From assembly GCA_019614645.1 (NCBI GenBank), contig JABWDB010000034.1:682001-746000 (forward strand): DNA of 64,000 nt, in the 5' to 3' direction. Origin of the DNA: Stratiolaelaps scimitus. Lineage: Eukaryota; Arthropoda; Arachnida; Mesostigmata; Laelapidae. Below, piece by piece: positions 32,173-43,930 of this stretch. The notes below the pieces were generated by a model. That model was given only the letters and a program-made list of their open reading frames with translations, did not search any database and had not been told where the DNA came from. Position 1 is the first letter of the stretch, and each line of letters opens with the position of its first letter. The translations under genes were made by a program, and so were the position numbers.

Positions 32173-33130
32173 AATAGCGGGCTAGCTCTCCGTTGTCGCC
32201 CGTCGTTCGCTGATGAGATGAACGACGTGCATATCGGGCGTTTCAACATCATCTAGCTTCAAGGGCTTACTTGTTCTAAGATTGCGCAACCGACTCATTG
32301 TCTGCCTCGGTCGGCTCACCGGGCTAGCTCGGTTGTGTGAGAATTAAAAGCAGGTCAATTGCCTTGTCAGTTGTTCAGTTCAGTTACACTGTGCACCAAC
32401 GTTGTCCAGCTCAACTATCCGTCGCGACGTATCAGCTGTGTAAAAACCGGCGCTCTCAGGTTTTCACTGAACGGTGCGTTTTGTCGCGTTGGGAACGGTT
32501 GCGGATTGATGTTGTAATGTGTCGTGCGAACTCCCGAAGCCATAGCCAGCGGACGAACGAAGAATCAGGATCAATCTGAGCTATGGCAGAACGGAGGTCG
32601 CGAGCTCGCGACTCACTTTCGAGTATAACGAAACCTCATTGAATATTTAATGTGGGTTTCCTGTCTTTGTTGTATTTTTGCGTCCTTTTATTTTGCTTAG
32701 GTCGAACGAACAGCGGACTAACAGCGGAGAGTGGTGTCGTCTGTATTGTGCCTAAGACTACAAGGCATGCAGAGATGGTCTACGCAACCCGACCAAACAT
32801 AGAGACAATCACTGAACTTCTATTCAGATTCTAACGGAATCATTGCCTACGTCAGTGTTAAGAATTTGAGTTGATTCTATGAGACGTAAGTTAAAAAGAT
32901 ATCGGTCCGTCGGCGAGACGTACAGTAACATATGGTTAACTGCGGTTCAAAGGCTCTGCGAGAGGCCGTTGACAATTATGAATGAATAAAGTTCATGAAC
33001 TTCGTTAGCATTGCCACTCTGCGCTAAACTGAAGCACCCTGCGTTTTGATTGTATCTCTCTCTCTCTCTCTTCGTCATAGTTTCCGGGGGAGGTGATGGC
33101 CTTGCTTCTTTGTACAGCAGTCTTCAATGC

Positions 33131-33171
33131 ATAATATATATATATGCATATATATATATATATATATATAT
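33131..33171. repeat. (TA)n microsatellite
   Basis: Alternating TA broken by GC, directly next to the left arm of the 33.2-kb hairpin. Confidence 0.8.
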
Positions 33172-33346
33172 CTCAGAGCCTGCCAGACGCGGAGAATCTT
33201 TGGATGAGATAGCTTTGGAAGGACTGTTCATGTGACGAAACATATATATATTATTAATATTATTATTAGTATATATGTTTCGTCACATGAACAGTCCTTC
33301 CAAAGCTATCTCATCCGCAGATTCTCCGCGTCTGGCAGTCTCTGAG
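33172..33346. repeat. Long near-perfect hairpin (MITE-like or dsRNA source)
   Basis: Arms 33172-33248 and 33270-33346 are reverse complements over about 77 bases with three mismatches, around a 21-base AT-rich loop. (TA)n flanks the left side. It has no coding content. It may be a foldback element, or a transcribed hairpin giving small RNAs; no TSD was found. Confidence 0.85.
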
Positions 33347-35359
33347 ATCAGGCTGTATGTCACTCCTGACTAGTGCTCACCACTGGACCATATACGGGAA
33401 ATGCTACGTATAATATAGAATCACAATAGCTGACGATAACCTAACCTAGCGACATTGCCTGTTTTCGGGTCAATGCCCACTAACTATTATCGCACAGTTT
33501 TAGTCATTTTAGTTATTAATGCAGCCTCGGACAGTTGAGCAGTCGCTCCCAGAGCTGCACACATATCTCAGCTTCTCCCAAAGTGATCATCGTGCGTCAA
33601 CGACGTAGTAAACCATTAGTGTCATCACCATCATCATCATCAGAAACCGATTAGTTAGTTACGCGTTCAATACGCCGCGTTGTTCACGCATCATAGCGCG
33701 AACCTAATGTACATAGGCAATATTTGTATTCGCTCATGCCATCATAGATTAGCGTTAGCCTAACACATTTTGCCATCGACAGTCTGTTGCAGCCGATAGC
33801 AGACACCGTAATCAATGAATTGTAGCGTGACCGGCCCATACGTGAATGCCACTGCAATACAATATATATATATATAGGTATGTATGTATGTATATATATA
33901 TATATATATATATATGACGTGAACACGCAGTTGGCACTTTGACCAGAAGGCGTGAATGACGCTCGGCGATAACGTGCGATTTCATCGTTGCTGTTGTCGT
34001 TGTTGTTGTTGTTTAAACGGGTAATGTCCAGACACACATTGGGCCACAACGAGGACATTTACTGATTCTATTTATGGGTGTGTATTGTGAGTGTATACAC
34101 GCCGTATGACTTAGCTATCGCAGTCCGTAATGGTCAAATACCGGGTGTCTATTTATGAGTGTGCGTGAGGACTTGGATCGAACGGGACCTTCTGTCCGTC
34201 TGCGCTTTGCGCTATGGAAGAATGGCAAATCGATCATTGACACTGGGTGTGTGAAGTGCACTGCTGAGTGCAGTGTGCAATACTTGGACAGAATCAATGC
34301 GAAGATTCGAGTCCGGGAGACGATGAGTTTTAGACTTGTGTGATAATTGACGCTGAGTGGAGTAATCGGTATATGCAAAAAGGGGGTTGACTGAGGATGT
34401 AGCTGCAAATGGTGGCCTCAGCGAAGCACTTTAAAGGTAATGTACCATTGATCTCGTTTCGTCTAAGACTACTTCTATGCTTATGCTCCGATAGGAATTT
34501 TCACAAGTTCTAATCGTTGCGGTTCCAGACGCGCTTTGCACGTAACTCCTAGCATGGGGCATCGTCATTAGCCTAACAGATAGACGGACGATACTGTCAT
34601 GACTTCTACCTTCGATCGGTGCCAGAATCGCTGACTCTCCCTCGTGTTGTTCGTCAGGTTTGTCAAGTCCTCTACCGCGTGAGCGGGCATCACTTATCAC
34701 GGCGTTTGCGACTTGACGTAGCGTCGATACTGAAACGAAATGAAATGGCCAACAGTCACGTGTAGGTACGGTGCGTCACAAGAATTACGCGTTACCAATA
34801 CCGTTTCCCAGAGGTCGTTGGAGCTGATATCCTTGTCGCGCCGATACGCTAAAAGTCTTGTAGTGCTGCGGCGTGCGCGTACCCGCCGCCACGATCACCT
34901 ACGCCGTGCGACGGCACTGTGTCGATCTATACACTATGTCGTCTGCCTGCTCAGCATATATGTACCTCGATAAATATAAGTAATGTAGATTCAGAGAGCG
35001 ACCACGCCGACAGCCCATTGTTGTCAGCTGGGGACGGCTCTGCGGTGGGATTCAATGGCGGACGTAGCATATGGACGACTCCCTGTGTGTTGCTATCGAT
35101 CAGACCAATATCTGCCCAGTGACGTCCACCTTATGAACGTCGGGGGCTGGAACCTCAGTGGGTTACGGCTCTGTATAGAGTTCGTCATAGCGGACGTCAT
35201 ATGTAATCGAAATGCGTACGCTATCCTCGATGTCGTCACGGGATGAGGAACATTGGCCCACCGCAATTGAGCATTCTGAGAAGACGTCATGCTGTGCGTG
35301 CGACTGTGATGGTTACAGACGGCAATGTGGGTCTCAATTGAGAGGCCTAAACGCTCAGG
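33347..35359. other. Intergenic with (TA)n and a possible paralogue relic
   Basis: (TA)n with GTATG variants at about 33861-33915. Apart from the cluster-like segment at 34155-34345, no gene recognised. Confidence 0.3.
34155..34345 (+). pseudogene. Possible relic of the six-cysteine family
   Basis: The translation contains KCTAECSVQYLDRINAKIR. This fits the exon 2 pattern C-x3-C-x4-[VL]-x-R-[LI]-N-x-[KQ] of genes B (CEKNCSASEVHRLNQKIR) and C, and runs on into an exon-3-like start without the intron found in both. It then meets a stop; another frame continues with TCVIIDAE, like exon 3. It could be a decayed retrocopy or paralogue. No signal peptide is visible, and chance similarity is not excluded. 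Confidence 0.35.
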
Positions 35360-35423
35360 CGCATTTAAAGGGGGTCCGTTTTACGAAGCAATGCCGAAAG
35401 CAGTACCGTGGACGTTAAATGTT
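35360..35423 (+). repeat. SINE family 2 fragment
   Basis: GCATTTAAAGGGGGTCCGTT and CAGTACCGTGGACGTTAAAT match the reverse of the family body. Head and tail are missing. Confidence 0.55.
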
Positions 35424-35523
35424 TAAGGCCCGAAAACCTTTTAGGTAGTGCTAGAATCCTCTTGAATGCATATCTTTCGGAATTCAAAAGCAATCTTTGC
35501 TCAGGAATAATTTCAAGGTACAG

Positions 35524-35569
<46 letters not shown>

Positions 35570-36801
35570 TATAGTATATATATACATTCAAAGTTGTACA
35601 TGTTCATATATGCAGCAGTGAGTATCATGTGTTAATATATTTGGCCAGGCTGATGCGATGCACGATGTGTTCTAGCGATTTGCTCCGTGTGTCCATGAGT
35701 TTGCTGTTGTATCTCACAAAAAACAAACAGCTGGTGGTACCGCGTGCACGGCCTTTGCTGCTATACGAATCGACATGTCTTTATTCCTTCGCCGTTCTTT
35801 TGCCAATGCAGCGGGCTGGATTATACAATGGCTAGCGTGGGCCGCCTTTATTTAGTTCGCCACCGGAGGCCTCGGCCGCCCGCCTCAGTTGCCCTCCGCA
35901 TGGCACGGTGTGCGAGTGTGCCTGCGGAGAGCCGTCTAGGGCGGTTACGTGACTATTTTTTAGTTGGGCGACAGGTCGGACAGGGTTCTCGGTGGTCTCG
36001 GGTTGGCCATTCTCTATTTACAATCGTAGCCGCTCTGCTTATCTGATCCGGATCGCATTAGATGGAAGACCGTTACGAAGGACATCATAGAGTGGAGGTG
36101 GTTGAATAACCGCCCTGGTAATATCGGGATCTGTGTTCATGCAGAACGTATTGATGAAAATGCCAGTATTGTATCACCGATTTTCCACAAAAAATGAAAC
36201 CGAGCGTCATCGTGCATCGTCAAAAAGGAGGTATTGTAGGGAGAGAATATGAGAGCAGGCCACTGTTTCCGTTTGGCATCGACGAAGTGTGGAAACCCAT
36301 AGTAAAAACTCATGATTTTTAGCCGATCCGGAACACACCTTTGTCGACCAGTCATAATCGCATGGGCTACGATAAAACCGCTTCTGGTGGTTTATGAAAT
36401 AATATAATTCTACAAACAGGCTATGCCTAGCAGCGTTTTATAGAAATGTCTAAGATAAAGATAATTATAGATTCGACACAGCTAACGATGCTACGAGGTT
36501 CTTACAACGAATGTAGCATGGCACATATTTATTACTAATCAACTTAGTACGACGCGCTGGATTTTGGCGAACGCCGTGGAGCACATTACGACACGTATTG
36601 CGAATTTATCCATTTGTATATGAATCAACACCACCTTGGGGAATGTATTGCCTGCAATATCATCCGTCTACGGTAAAAACATAGAAGCTATATATTACAT
36701 ATATATATCGTATAGGTAGAATCGAACTAGGAGCTGACTTATCATATACCGATAATCAGATCTCTACGAGTTAGCAGTCCACATAAGAGACCTGTTTAAC
36801 T

Positions 36802-36836
<35 letters not shown>

Positions 36837-39800
36837 ATTAAAGAGATTTCCGAGTATTAACAATAGCCCTTCAGGTCTAAGTAATCTAGCATCGCTGTAT
36901 CGCTCTCAGCGCAAAACAAGAACTCATCGTACAGTCGCATGTAGTCGCCGGCACGTCTGATATCAGCACAGTACTATCCGGTCTGGCGTCACGGTTGAGC
37001 GAAGACATAGGATTTAGAGACTACAATCCAATTTGATATCGTTTGGGAGATCGAGAGGGATTGCGTTTGATTGCTCTGACTCAGAAAACAGAGGGTACAG
37101 AACGAGTTTAACCCAATACATAGTTGGTGAATGTTCCGAGCAAGACACCTGACTGGATTCTGCGAACAGCGAATGTTTCGACGGGTATTCCACTAACACA
37201 ATATGAACTCGTGGATAAGTCGTGGAGTGTGTTTTCTGCAGACAAAAAAACCACGTCAACACTAGCGAGCGGTACGAGGCCTGCTCACACACTCAATGGC
37301 CCGACCATCGTGCCCTGAAGCAGGCCTGCAAATAATATAGAACTTGTCTAATCATAACGAAATAGTGTACCATGCCGAGTTTGACCTTTTCCCCGAGTAG
37401 AAGCATTTCGATAGCGCAGACTCATCGGTATATAAGGTATTTAGGCTAGAGCGTCGCATGGTCCACCTTCGAATCCGGTGTCGAATCAATGACGGGCCTT
37501 CATCTTTCTAGCGTCTAACCCCGCTCGAAGTACACACGACTCGAGTGCTTGACGCCCCCCGCCCTCCCTTCACGTGCTCTACGTAGCAGCCCCGCCCATC
37601 TAACGGGCGAGACGAGACAAATTGTCGTCCCCACAGCGACCACCACCACCATTAGCCCCGCTCTGCCGATCCTGTGCAGAGCATGCTCGAAGCCCATAGT
37701 TACCTCACACAGCTATATAGCTAATCAACGCAGCCACAAATTCGTTGAGTGCACTTGAGTCACAATAACACTACAATTCTCACTCAGGTCGATATCGATT
37801 CCAGCTAGCAATAACCGTTCGAGCAATGCCAAGACGTAGAAATGTCTCGAAACGACGGCCGACCAATGCCGACTGCACTATACAGGACAAACGATCGTAG
37901 AAGTTCTCGTCGAGTTCGTCGATGTCCACCGCAAGCCATCATCGGCGCTGGCGTCCGACCGCTAATCATCAGCGGTATCAGCGACGCTCCTCCGCGATAT
38001 TCGTCGTCTTGTAGCCTTTCGTTGAATTTCATCCATTTTGAATTCAAAATGCTGATGACCACTTTTCCCTGTCGATACGCCCCTATTGAACGCACGGCCT
38101 TGAAACACACACACGTAAGCACGTAGGCCACACGTATTTCCTTCGGCTGAGTCGTTTTTTACGCATTATACGCATTCGGGATATGCAAATGTAAGCGTTT
38201 GCCGTCCGAGTGTCGATTGGACAAAGGATTGGCGACAACAAATCGCGATTGTTAGAAAAACGCGAATCGCACACAGACACCGACGCTCGTTCTCGTTTGC
38301 TCGCTCGAAACTCGAAGCCGATACCGAATGCGCAGATTTCGACAAGGCAGAGATACGCAGGCGTTGCCTGACAAAAGGACCTGCCCCCACCGTCTGATGT
38401 GTTCAACAATACCAGATATAAATAACGAAAAAAGCTAACAGCCGCTAAATAATGACGAAAGTGATTTCGTTACGAGCGCTCGTCAGCAGACGGGGCCGTC
38501 TTCGGCGATATCACGTCCAACGCCAATTGGCGGTTGCTGTTGTTCTGATCGAACGCGATTGTGTTATGCGATTAGATGACAATCTAGTCAGACATTCGGT
38601 ACGTGGAAATGCCCGATCAATAGTTCAATCTTCAAAATGTACGTCACCTCGTTAAACGCCTGTCCCAAAATATAGACAGCGCACTATTTGAAGTATCGAC
38701 AAGGTGCCAGCATGTCAACTGAAACTAGAACCATTTTCCCCCGCTTGTAGATGAGACATACGGTTGTTCACACGGCCTGAGTTAAGCACGTTCAGAGCAG
38801 TAGAGTTTGTAACGCGTACAACTCCTGTCGACAAAAAAAAACACTTCATTTAACCTGTTTGCGTCCATGTTGCGTATTTTCACCGAGGGCCGGTGTTTTT
38901 GTCTCATTAACCTTTAATATTAGTGACAGTGTTGTCTTACAGAGTAGACGAGGTCTCTGAGGTTTGGATTTTTGTTCGCAGGTTCGATTCCTACACGTCG
39001 TGAATTGTGATGTTTAGCCTCGTGGACGATCCTACGCCCACACCTCAGTTTGCCAATCCCATATATCTCAACGTTTAGCACTCCACATGAAAGGATATTC
39101 CCTTACCGAATGATTTGCTCGATATCGACTAGGCTATCGAGCTTATAAGCCTGTTGCGAATTAATATTAGCTACGCGCTAGACCCTCCGGTCTAGTAGTC
39201 TATTCCAGAGATTACTAGGTTTAAGTAAACTCCTTTCATTATCCAAAAGGGACGTATAAAAAACGAACGTCTAAAAATCATGCTAAAATTGATAGAGGAA
39301 TAGAGGTTGGTTAGTCCTGTGCTGCGAACGGATTTTGAACTTTGTAAACCCCATCACTTTGGATGGTTCACAGGTTGGAGAAATCGAGGCCGACTATCAC
39401 GTCGTCCATCTGATAGAAGCATAGTTTAAGGGGAACGGGTAATTTTTATCTATCACTTCGCCAGTGGCACGGGTGCCCCTCTTACGCACGTTGCACATAC
39501 TACAGGTGGCCGCGGTGAGTTAGTTGTCCGTCACCACGGAGCACGGACTGAACATGATTCATCTTAGTCCGGGAGCGAGTGTCGATCTAATGTTTCGATA
39601 GCTTCCGGTCGTTCTCTCTATGCAGACGCACAAGCATGATACAAGGAACTTCATCAATGTACGATTGTGAGAGGATTCCTTATTCAGTTGTTTGTCCGTC
39701 GTGACGTCGTCCGATTTAACAGCGACCTATTCGAGCAAAAACGTCGATTCAAGTATATCTAAGGGAGGGTTGAGAAAGCGTACATTGAAAGAGTAGAAAG

Positions 39801-42695
39801 ATGCAGTGATTTTGGGCGCTAAATGGTATGATGAATCGGTGCGACGATCTACACCTGTGCAAAGAATGATAAGGTTGGGAAGGAGAGGAGACACGGTGGC
39901 TCAGGAACAGGGGAAGCTTCAACAGTGGTCATTGAACGTGTTAACAGAGGAAGAGGCAGATTGAGGTGTGGGAGTGGTCTCGTTGTTGGAGAACCGCAAT
40001 CACAGTTGTATTATTAATATCATTAGTTAAGGAACCGAAAAGATAGCTGAAACTAGTGGAAATGATGCTGTGTCCTTTGAGCTCCTATGCAAGAGGAGTA
40101 TGGCTTGGTCGATGGTTAACCTTCGTGTACAACAGTTTAACATAACGGTAGCGGAGAACTCAATCCTAGGAGATTCGTTGACAGATTGGCTAACGTTTAT
40201 AGCAAAACGCGGCGCAGGCTAGTTCCAGATGACCCAAGTAACCCAGTACGGTTATGAGTGTAGTTCAAAGTATCGTGCATCTGCGACCACATCAACAACT
40301 CTTAAGTAGGATACACTATTCTGTATGTTGGAACATAGCTTATCGCTGTCAGATAGAAAAAAAGAAGTCAGCCTACATACTCATTGCTAAGAAATATCTT
40401 GCCAACGGCATGCTTCGCTTGAAGATCACTCGCGAACCCCAAGGGAATCCGATGTGAACAGATAAACTATACCTTGAATAAAGTTTGATCTACATATATA
40501 TATATATATATATATTCAGGGAACGGCTACGAAACAAGATTAAGGTTAGAAATGTCATATCGTTGGGCCGTGACAGAGTGGGTTTAAGTGAGCTTCAGAT
40601 CAGGGCGTAGGATAAAAGACTGCCCACATGTTCTAACGTAGAGTACAAAGTGGCTATGTTTTTTCTAGAAGTGGGAAAACGGTGTCTAGCTAAGTATGTT
40701 CTGGTTTCAGCTGAGCAAGCGGAGGCTAGGACAGGGATGGCCGTGCCCATCTTCCCTATTCCTGCCTTACATATATAGTAGAATCAGTGGCGAGGGCGAT
40801 CTGTAAAAGCAATGTAAAGTTCCGGAGTATGTACATGTTTGACGGGGTTCGAAATGTTTTTAGATCCAACATGTTACTCTTTGCGGACATTATTATAAGG
40901 GGTGCAAGCGATGTCGTATGTTTGTGGAGAAAAAGAAAAGTTCATGGAGTTGGAATTTGACGAGAAGAAGTGCGCAATTCACTGGAGAGATATCGAAAGA
41001 GTAAAATTTAGATACAAGTTAAGAATATACAAGTAAATACTCTTGAGCACACAGTAACATCGCGCCTCGTTCTAATTGATTAACCTAATGCGGATGTTTT
41101 ATAGCACATCGTAAGGATCCCTTTGTTTTTAGTGATTTCCCAACACGTGCCCCCAGAGCAGGGCAGATGATCTTTTTCAGAGCAGATGGGCGATTGATAC
41201 GGACACGGGCCATGGGACGTTCGCTACGAAAGTAATTAGGCTCTTTTTATAGTGGTGTTAAGGAAAACAAGACCCACAGAGGACGGTATGCTGAGATTTA
41301 TTCTCACTGGCCAGTGTTCCGTGACCTTTAGCTAGGCTAATTTGCTTACGTAAAGTGCGGTTGATACGATCTCCATGCTTGACCTATATCCATGCTTGCA
41401 AGGTGTGTTATAGTTAAGTCCTCACGTTGTGCCCAGGGATGATCCCGAGATGAATTGTTAGTGGTAGTAAAATTTTGGAAACACTTTTTCGTTTTGTACT
41501 ATCGACGTTTGTTGAGTACACGAAATTTTGATTCACCCGGCATTTGCCGACAAAATGCACCCTAACGTACGCTCAAGCAGAATCCGTGCTGGTGCCCAAT
41601 GGAGCGATGCTGTCCGACAAGGAAAAGCTGGTCACCTTATGCACATCCTTTACCCGAAAAGTTTAATTGAGCCATTAAAGCGCTGTAGTTCGTTTCACAT
41701 TAATTGCACCTCGCGATCGAGGCCGTACGAAAGGCTCTCATAGCCTTCCAGTCTGTTTCTGAGACTCATCCAATGAGTTATAAGAGTTCGTTGAAGCGCG
41801 ACCCATGTCGGCACCCACATAAGCCACACAACCCTTAATAGCGCATCACACATGCACAGAATAGTGAACGACCCTTGTGAAAGAAGTTATGTTATGTTGA
41901 TTTTGTTTCGAAACTGGAAAAGAGTCATTTGAACCACGACACACTATTGTCTATCCCCCCGTTACAAATGATGCCTCGAAGCTCTTCCTTCCACCAATTT
42001 CATGTGGCTGTCATGAATGAAACCTTGAATAAACAAGTAAATAACTAAGTGAATAAACATTTGCAGATCGCGCCACCCCCTACTGTTGTCGTTGCTGTTG
42101 CTGTTGTTGTTGGCGTCGTCGTCGTTGTCGTGAGTGGTAGCTCGAAGTGGGCTGTACAGTGCAAAGTTCAGTTGAAACCGAAAACCATACAACCTTCAGG
42201 GTTTAGACCACTGGGCAATTCGCGCGACGGCGTCGAGCCGCTGTTTAATCCACCATCCTTCCTGTCCCTGGCGGTTGGCATTACTTGCACGATTCGGCTG
42301 CGCTCTGCTATGAATAGATAAACACGATAACACATGTTATAGTGGTCCCATGGATCACAAGGTCGGGAATTTCCTGGGAGTAGGTGTCCTGTTTTCAGGT
42401 TCGTTCGCTTCTTTTGGGAGAAATGACACTCGACTCCACTACGGTCCCTCGCACACTGCCGCTCCGAGGTAAGGCAGGCGACTTCGGTGTTTCATGCCCT
42501 CCTTTTCATTTTCGTGAAACGAAAAACCTACCCCCCCTCGCCCCCCTGTTCGTCCCATCCAGTGGAATTGTTGTCTGAGCCGTTGAGAAGGTGGCGACCA
42601 GACGAAGTAGGACGCAGAAGGCTAACCTTGCGCGAAACGCAACGCCATGATGGACATTTTTTTTTCCTCTGATGATTCAATTACTTTCAGTTAAT
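35424..42695. other. Intergenic, no gene recognised
   Basis: (TA)n at about 35527-35580, 36804-36832 and 40493-40514. A B-box-like GCAGGTTCGATTCCT at 38979-38993 has no convincing tRNA fold. (GTT/GTC)n near 42081-42130. No exon supportable. Confidence 0.25.
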
Positions 42696-42780
42696 CTGGT
42701 GTCGTTCTTTTTTGAGAGGAGGAAATTTTCTCCAAACGCGCAGACACCACTAGAGACACCTTCCAATCTCCGTGGATGAC
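42696..42780 (+). repeat. Dispersed repeat shared with 46034-46100
   Basis: TTTTTTGAGAGGAGGAAATTT, then a run ending in GACACCAC and TTCCAATCTCC, recurs at 46034-46100 in the same orientation with substitutions. Family unknown. Confidence 0.6.
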
Positions 42781-42850
42781 AAAACGGCTCTGCCTGCTAA
42801 AGCCATCCTTTGCTGAGAGTCTATCTCTTCCCTAATCTAGTGTCGTTCTG

Positions 42851-42987
42851 GAATTGAAGGAAGCTGCATGAATTAAAGCGACTTCTTGCGAACCACCTAC
42901 ACTCGTCCAATCAGGTGTCGTTCAGGAATTGGACGTATGTACGTGGTTCGCTAGAAGGTGCTTTAATTCGTGTAGCTTTCTTCTATT
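42851..42987. repeat. Imperfect inverted repeat
   Basis: Left arm (about 42851-42896, GAATTGAAGGAAGCTGC...) and right arm (about 42943-42987) pair imperfectly over about 45 bases. A 20-base direct repeat, GTGTCGTTC[AT]GGAATTG, occurs just before the left arm and inside the loop. Probably a foldback or MITE remnant. Confidence 0.6.
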
Positions 42988-43450
42988 CTTTATATTTAGG
43001 GCTTCTCCCCCAGGGGATATGTTTCCCGAAGTCGGTGTAGACTGGGTTTATTTACCAATGTAGATATATCTCTAATTACTAACTAAGGCAAGAGATCATT
43101 AATAATAATTATTAATATTATTGGTATTATTATATTCTGAGACACATCTAGTCGCAGTCAGTAGACTGGTCACACGTTTACATGATATTAGCTCAAAACA
43201 AATCCACCCTCGGAGTAGGTAACTTCTTATTATAAACACACACCCCTCGTGTCTCGGGACTTTGGCCCGTTGTTTTGCGCCAAGTTGTCCTTCATTATTT
43301 CTAATATTATTGAGAACAGTTCGGCAACATAAAGACCTCGTATGGACCCTTCAAGCAGCACTATCTTGAGAAAATATAGTATTCGCGCCTCAGTAAGCTA
43401 CCCGCACCTGCACCTCAACGAATTCCGGCCTATTATATTCGGCTTCTACT

Positions 43451-43630
43451 CAAAAGGAAAATTTTCCGAGCTGACGCTCAGCTAACATTTACCGTTCACG
43501 GTACTGCTTTTAGCACTGCTTCATAGGACGGACCCCTGCAAATGCAAATGTGCAACCGCGGGGATCAAACTCGTGCACCAATGTATTTCATCCGATTGCA
43601 ATGCCCACACGATTGGACCATGCCACCGGG
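43451..43630 (-). repeat. SINE family 2 copy, tRNA-like head retained
   Basis: Minus strand: GGTGGCATGGTCCAATCG (A-box region), GAGTTTGATCCCCGCGG (B-box), body with GGGGTCCGTCCTATGAAGC, and the 3' stem AGCTGAGCGTCAGCT followed by CGGAAAATTTTCC. It lies directly next to a same-orientation SINE family 3 copy. Confidence 0.75.
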
Positions 43631-43649
43631 TTTCTACCCAAATATTTTC

Positions 43650-43900
43650 TTTGCTGACCCTCAGCTCTTCTCCTACCTAACAGGCCTCAGCACTTAACCT
43701 TTAGGTCTTATTGTGAGGACCTATCGGGGGCAAGTTTACTTATTCCCTCCACCTTGCTCGTACCTGGCAAGAAGCCTCAGAATCAAGAAGGATGACAAAA
43801 GCACTCCAAAGCTTCTCCCGACTCAGGATTTGATCCCAAGCAATACGTCCCTCCCGTCTGGCAATCCAGGACGCTCACCACTAGACGACCTAGGGGACGC
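43650..43900 (-). repeat. SINE family 3, longest copy with tRNA-like head
   Basis: Minus strand: TCGTCTAGTGGTGAGCG resembles a tRNA-Asp/Glu-type A-box, and GGATCAAATCC a B-box. The body has CCAGGTACGAGCAAGG and GGTTAAGTGCTGAGGCCTGT. The 3' end is the stem AGCTGAGGGTCAGC. It is the only copy here that keeps the head. Confidence 0.75.
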
Positions 43901-43930
43901 AAGCATTCGGGCTTCTATCTAAAACATCAA

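Noticed and set aside
38940..39005. B-box GCAGGTTCGATTCCT as part of a tRNA gene
   Set aside because: No matching acceptor stem or A-box at the right distance; probably an old SINE or chance.
42049..42180. Hydrophobic poly-valine stretch before a GTGAGT, resembling a signal-peptide exon
   Set aside because: It is the translation of a GTT/GTC microsatellite.
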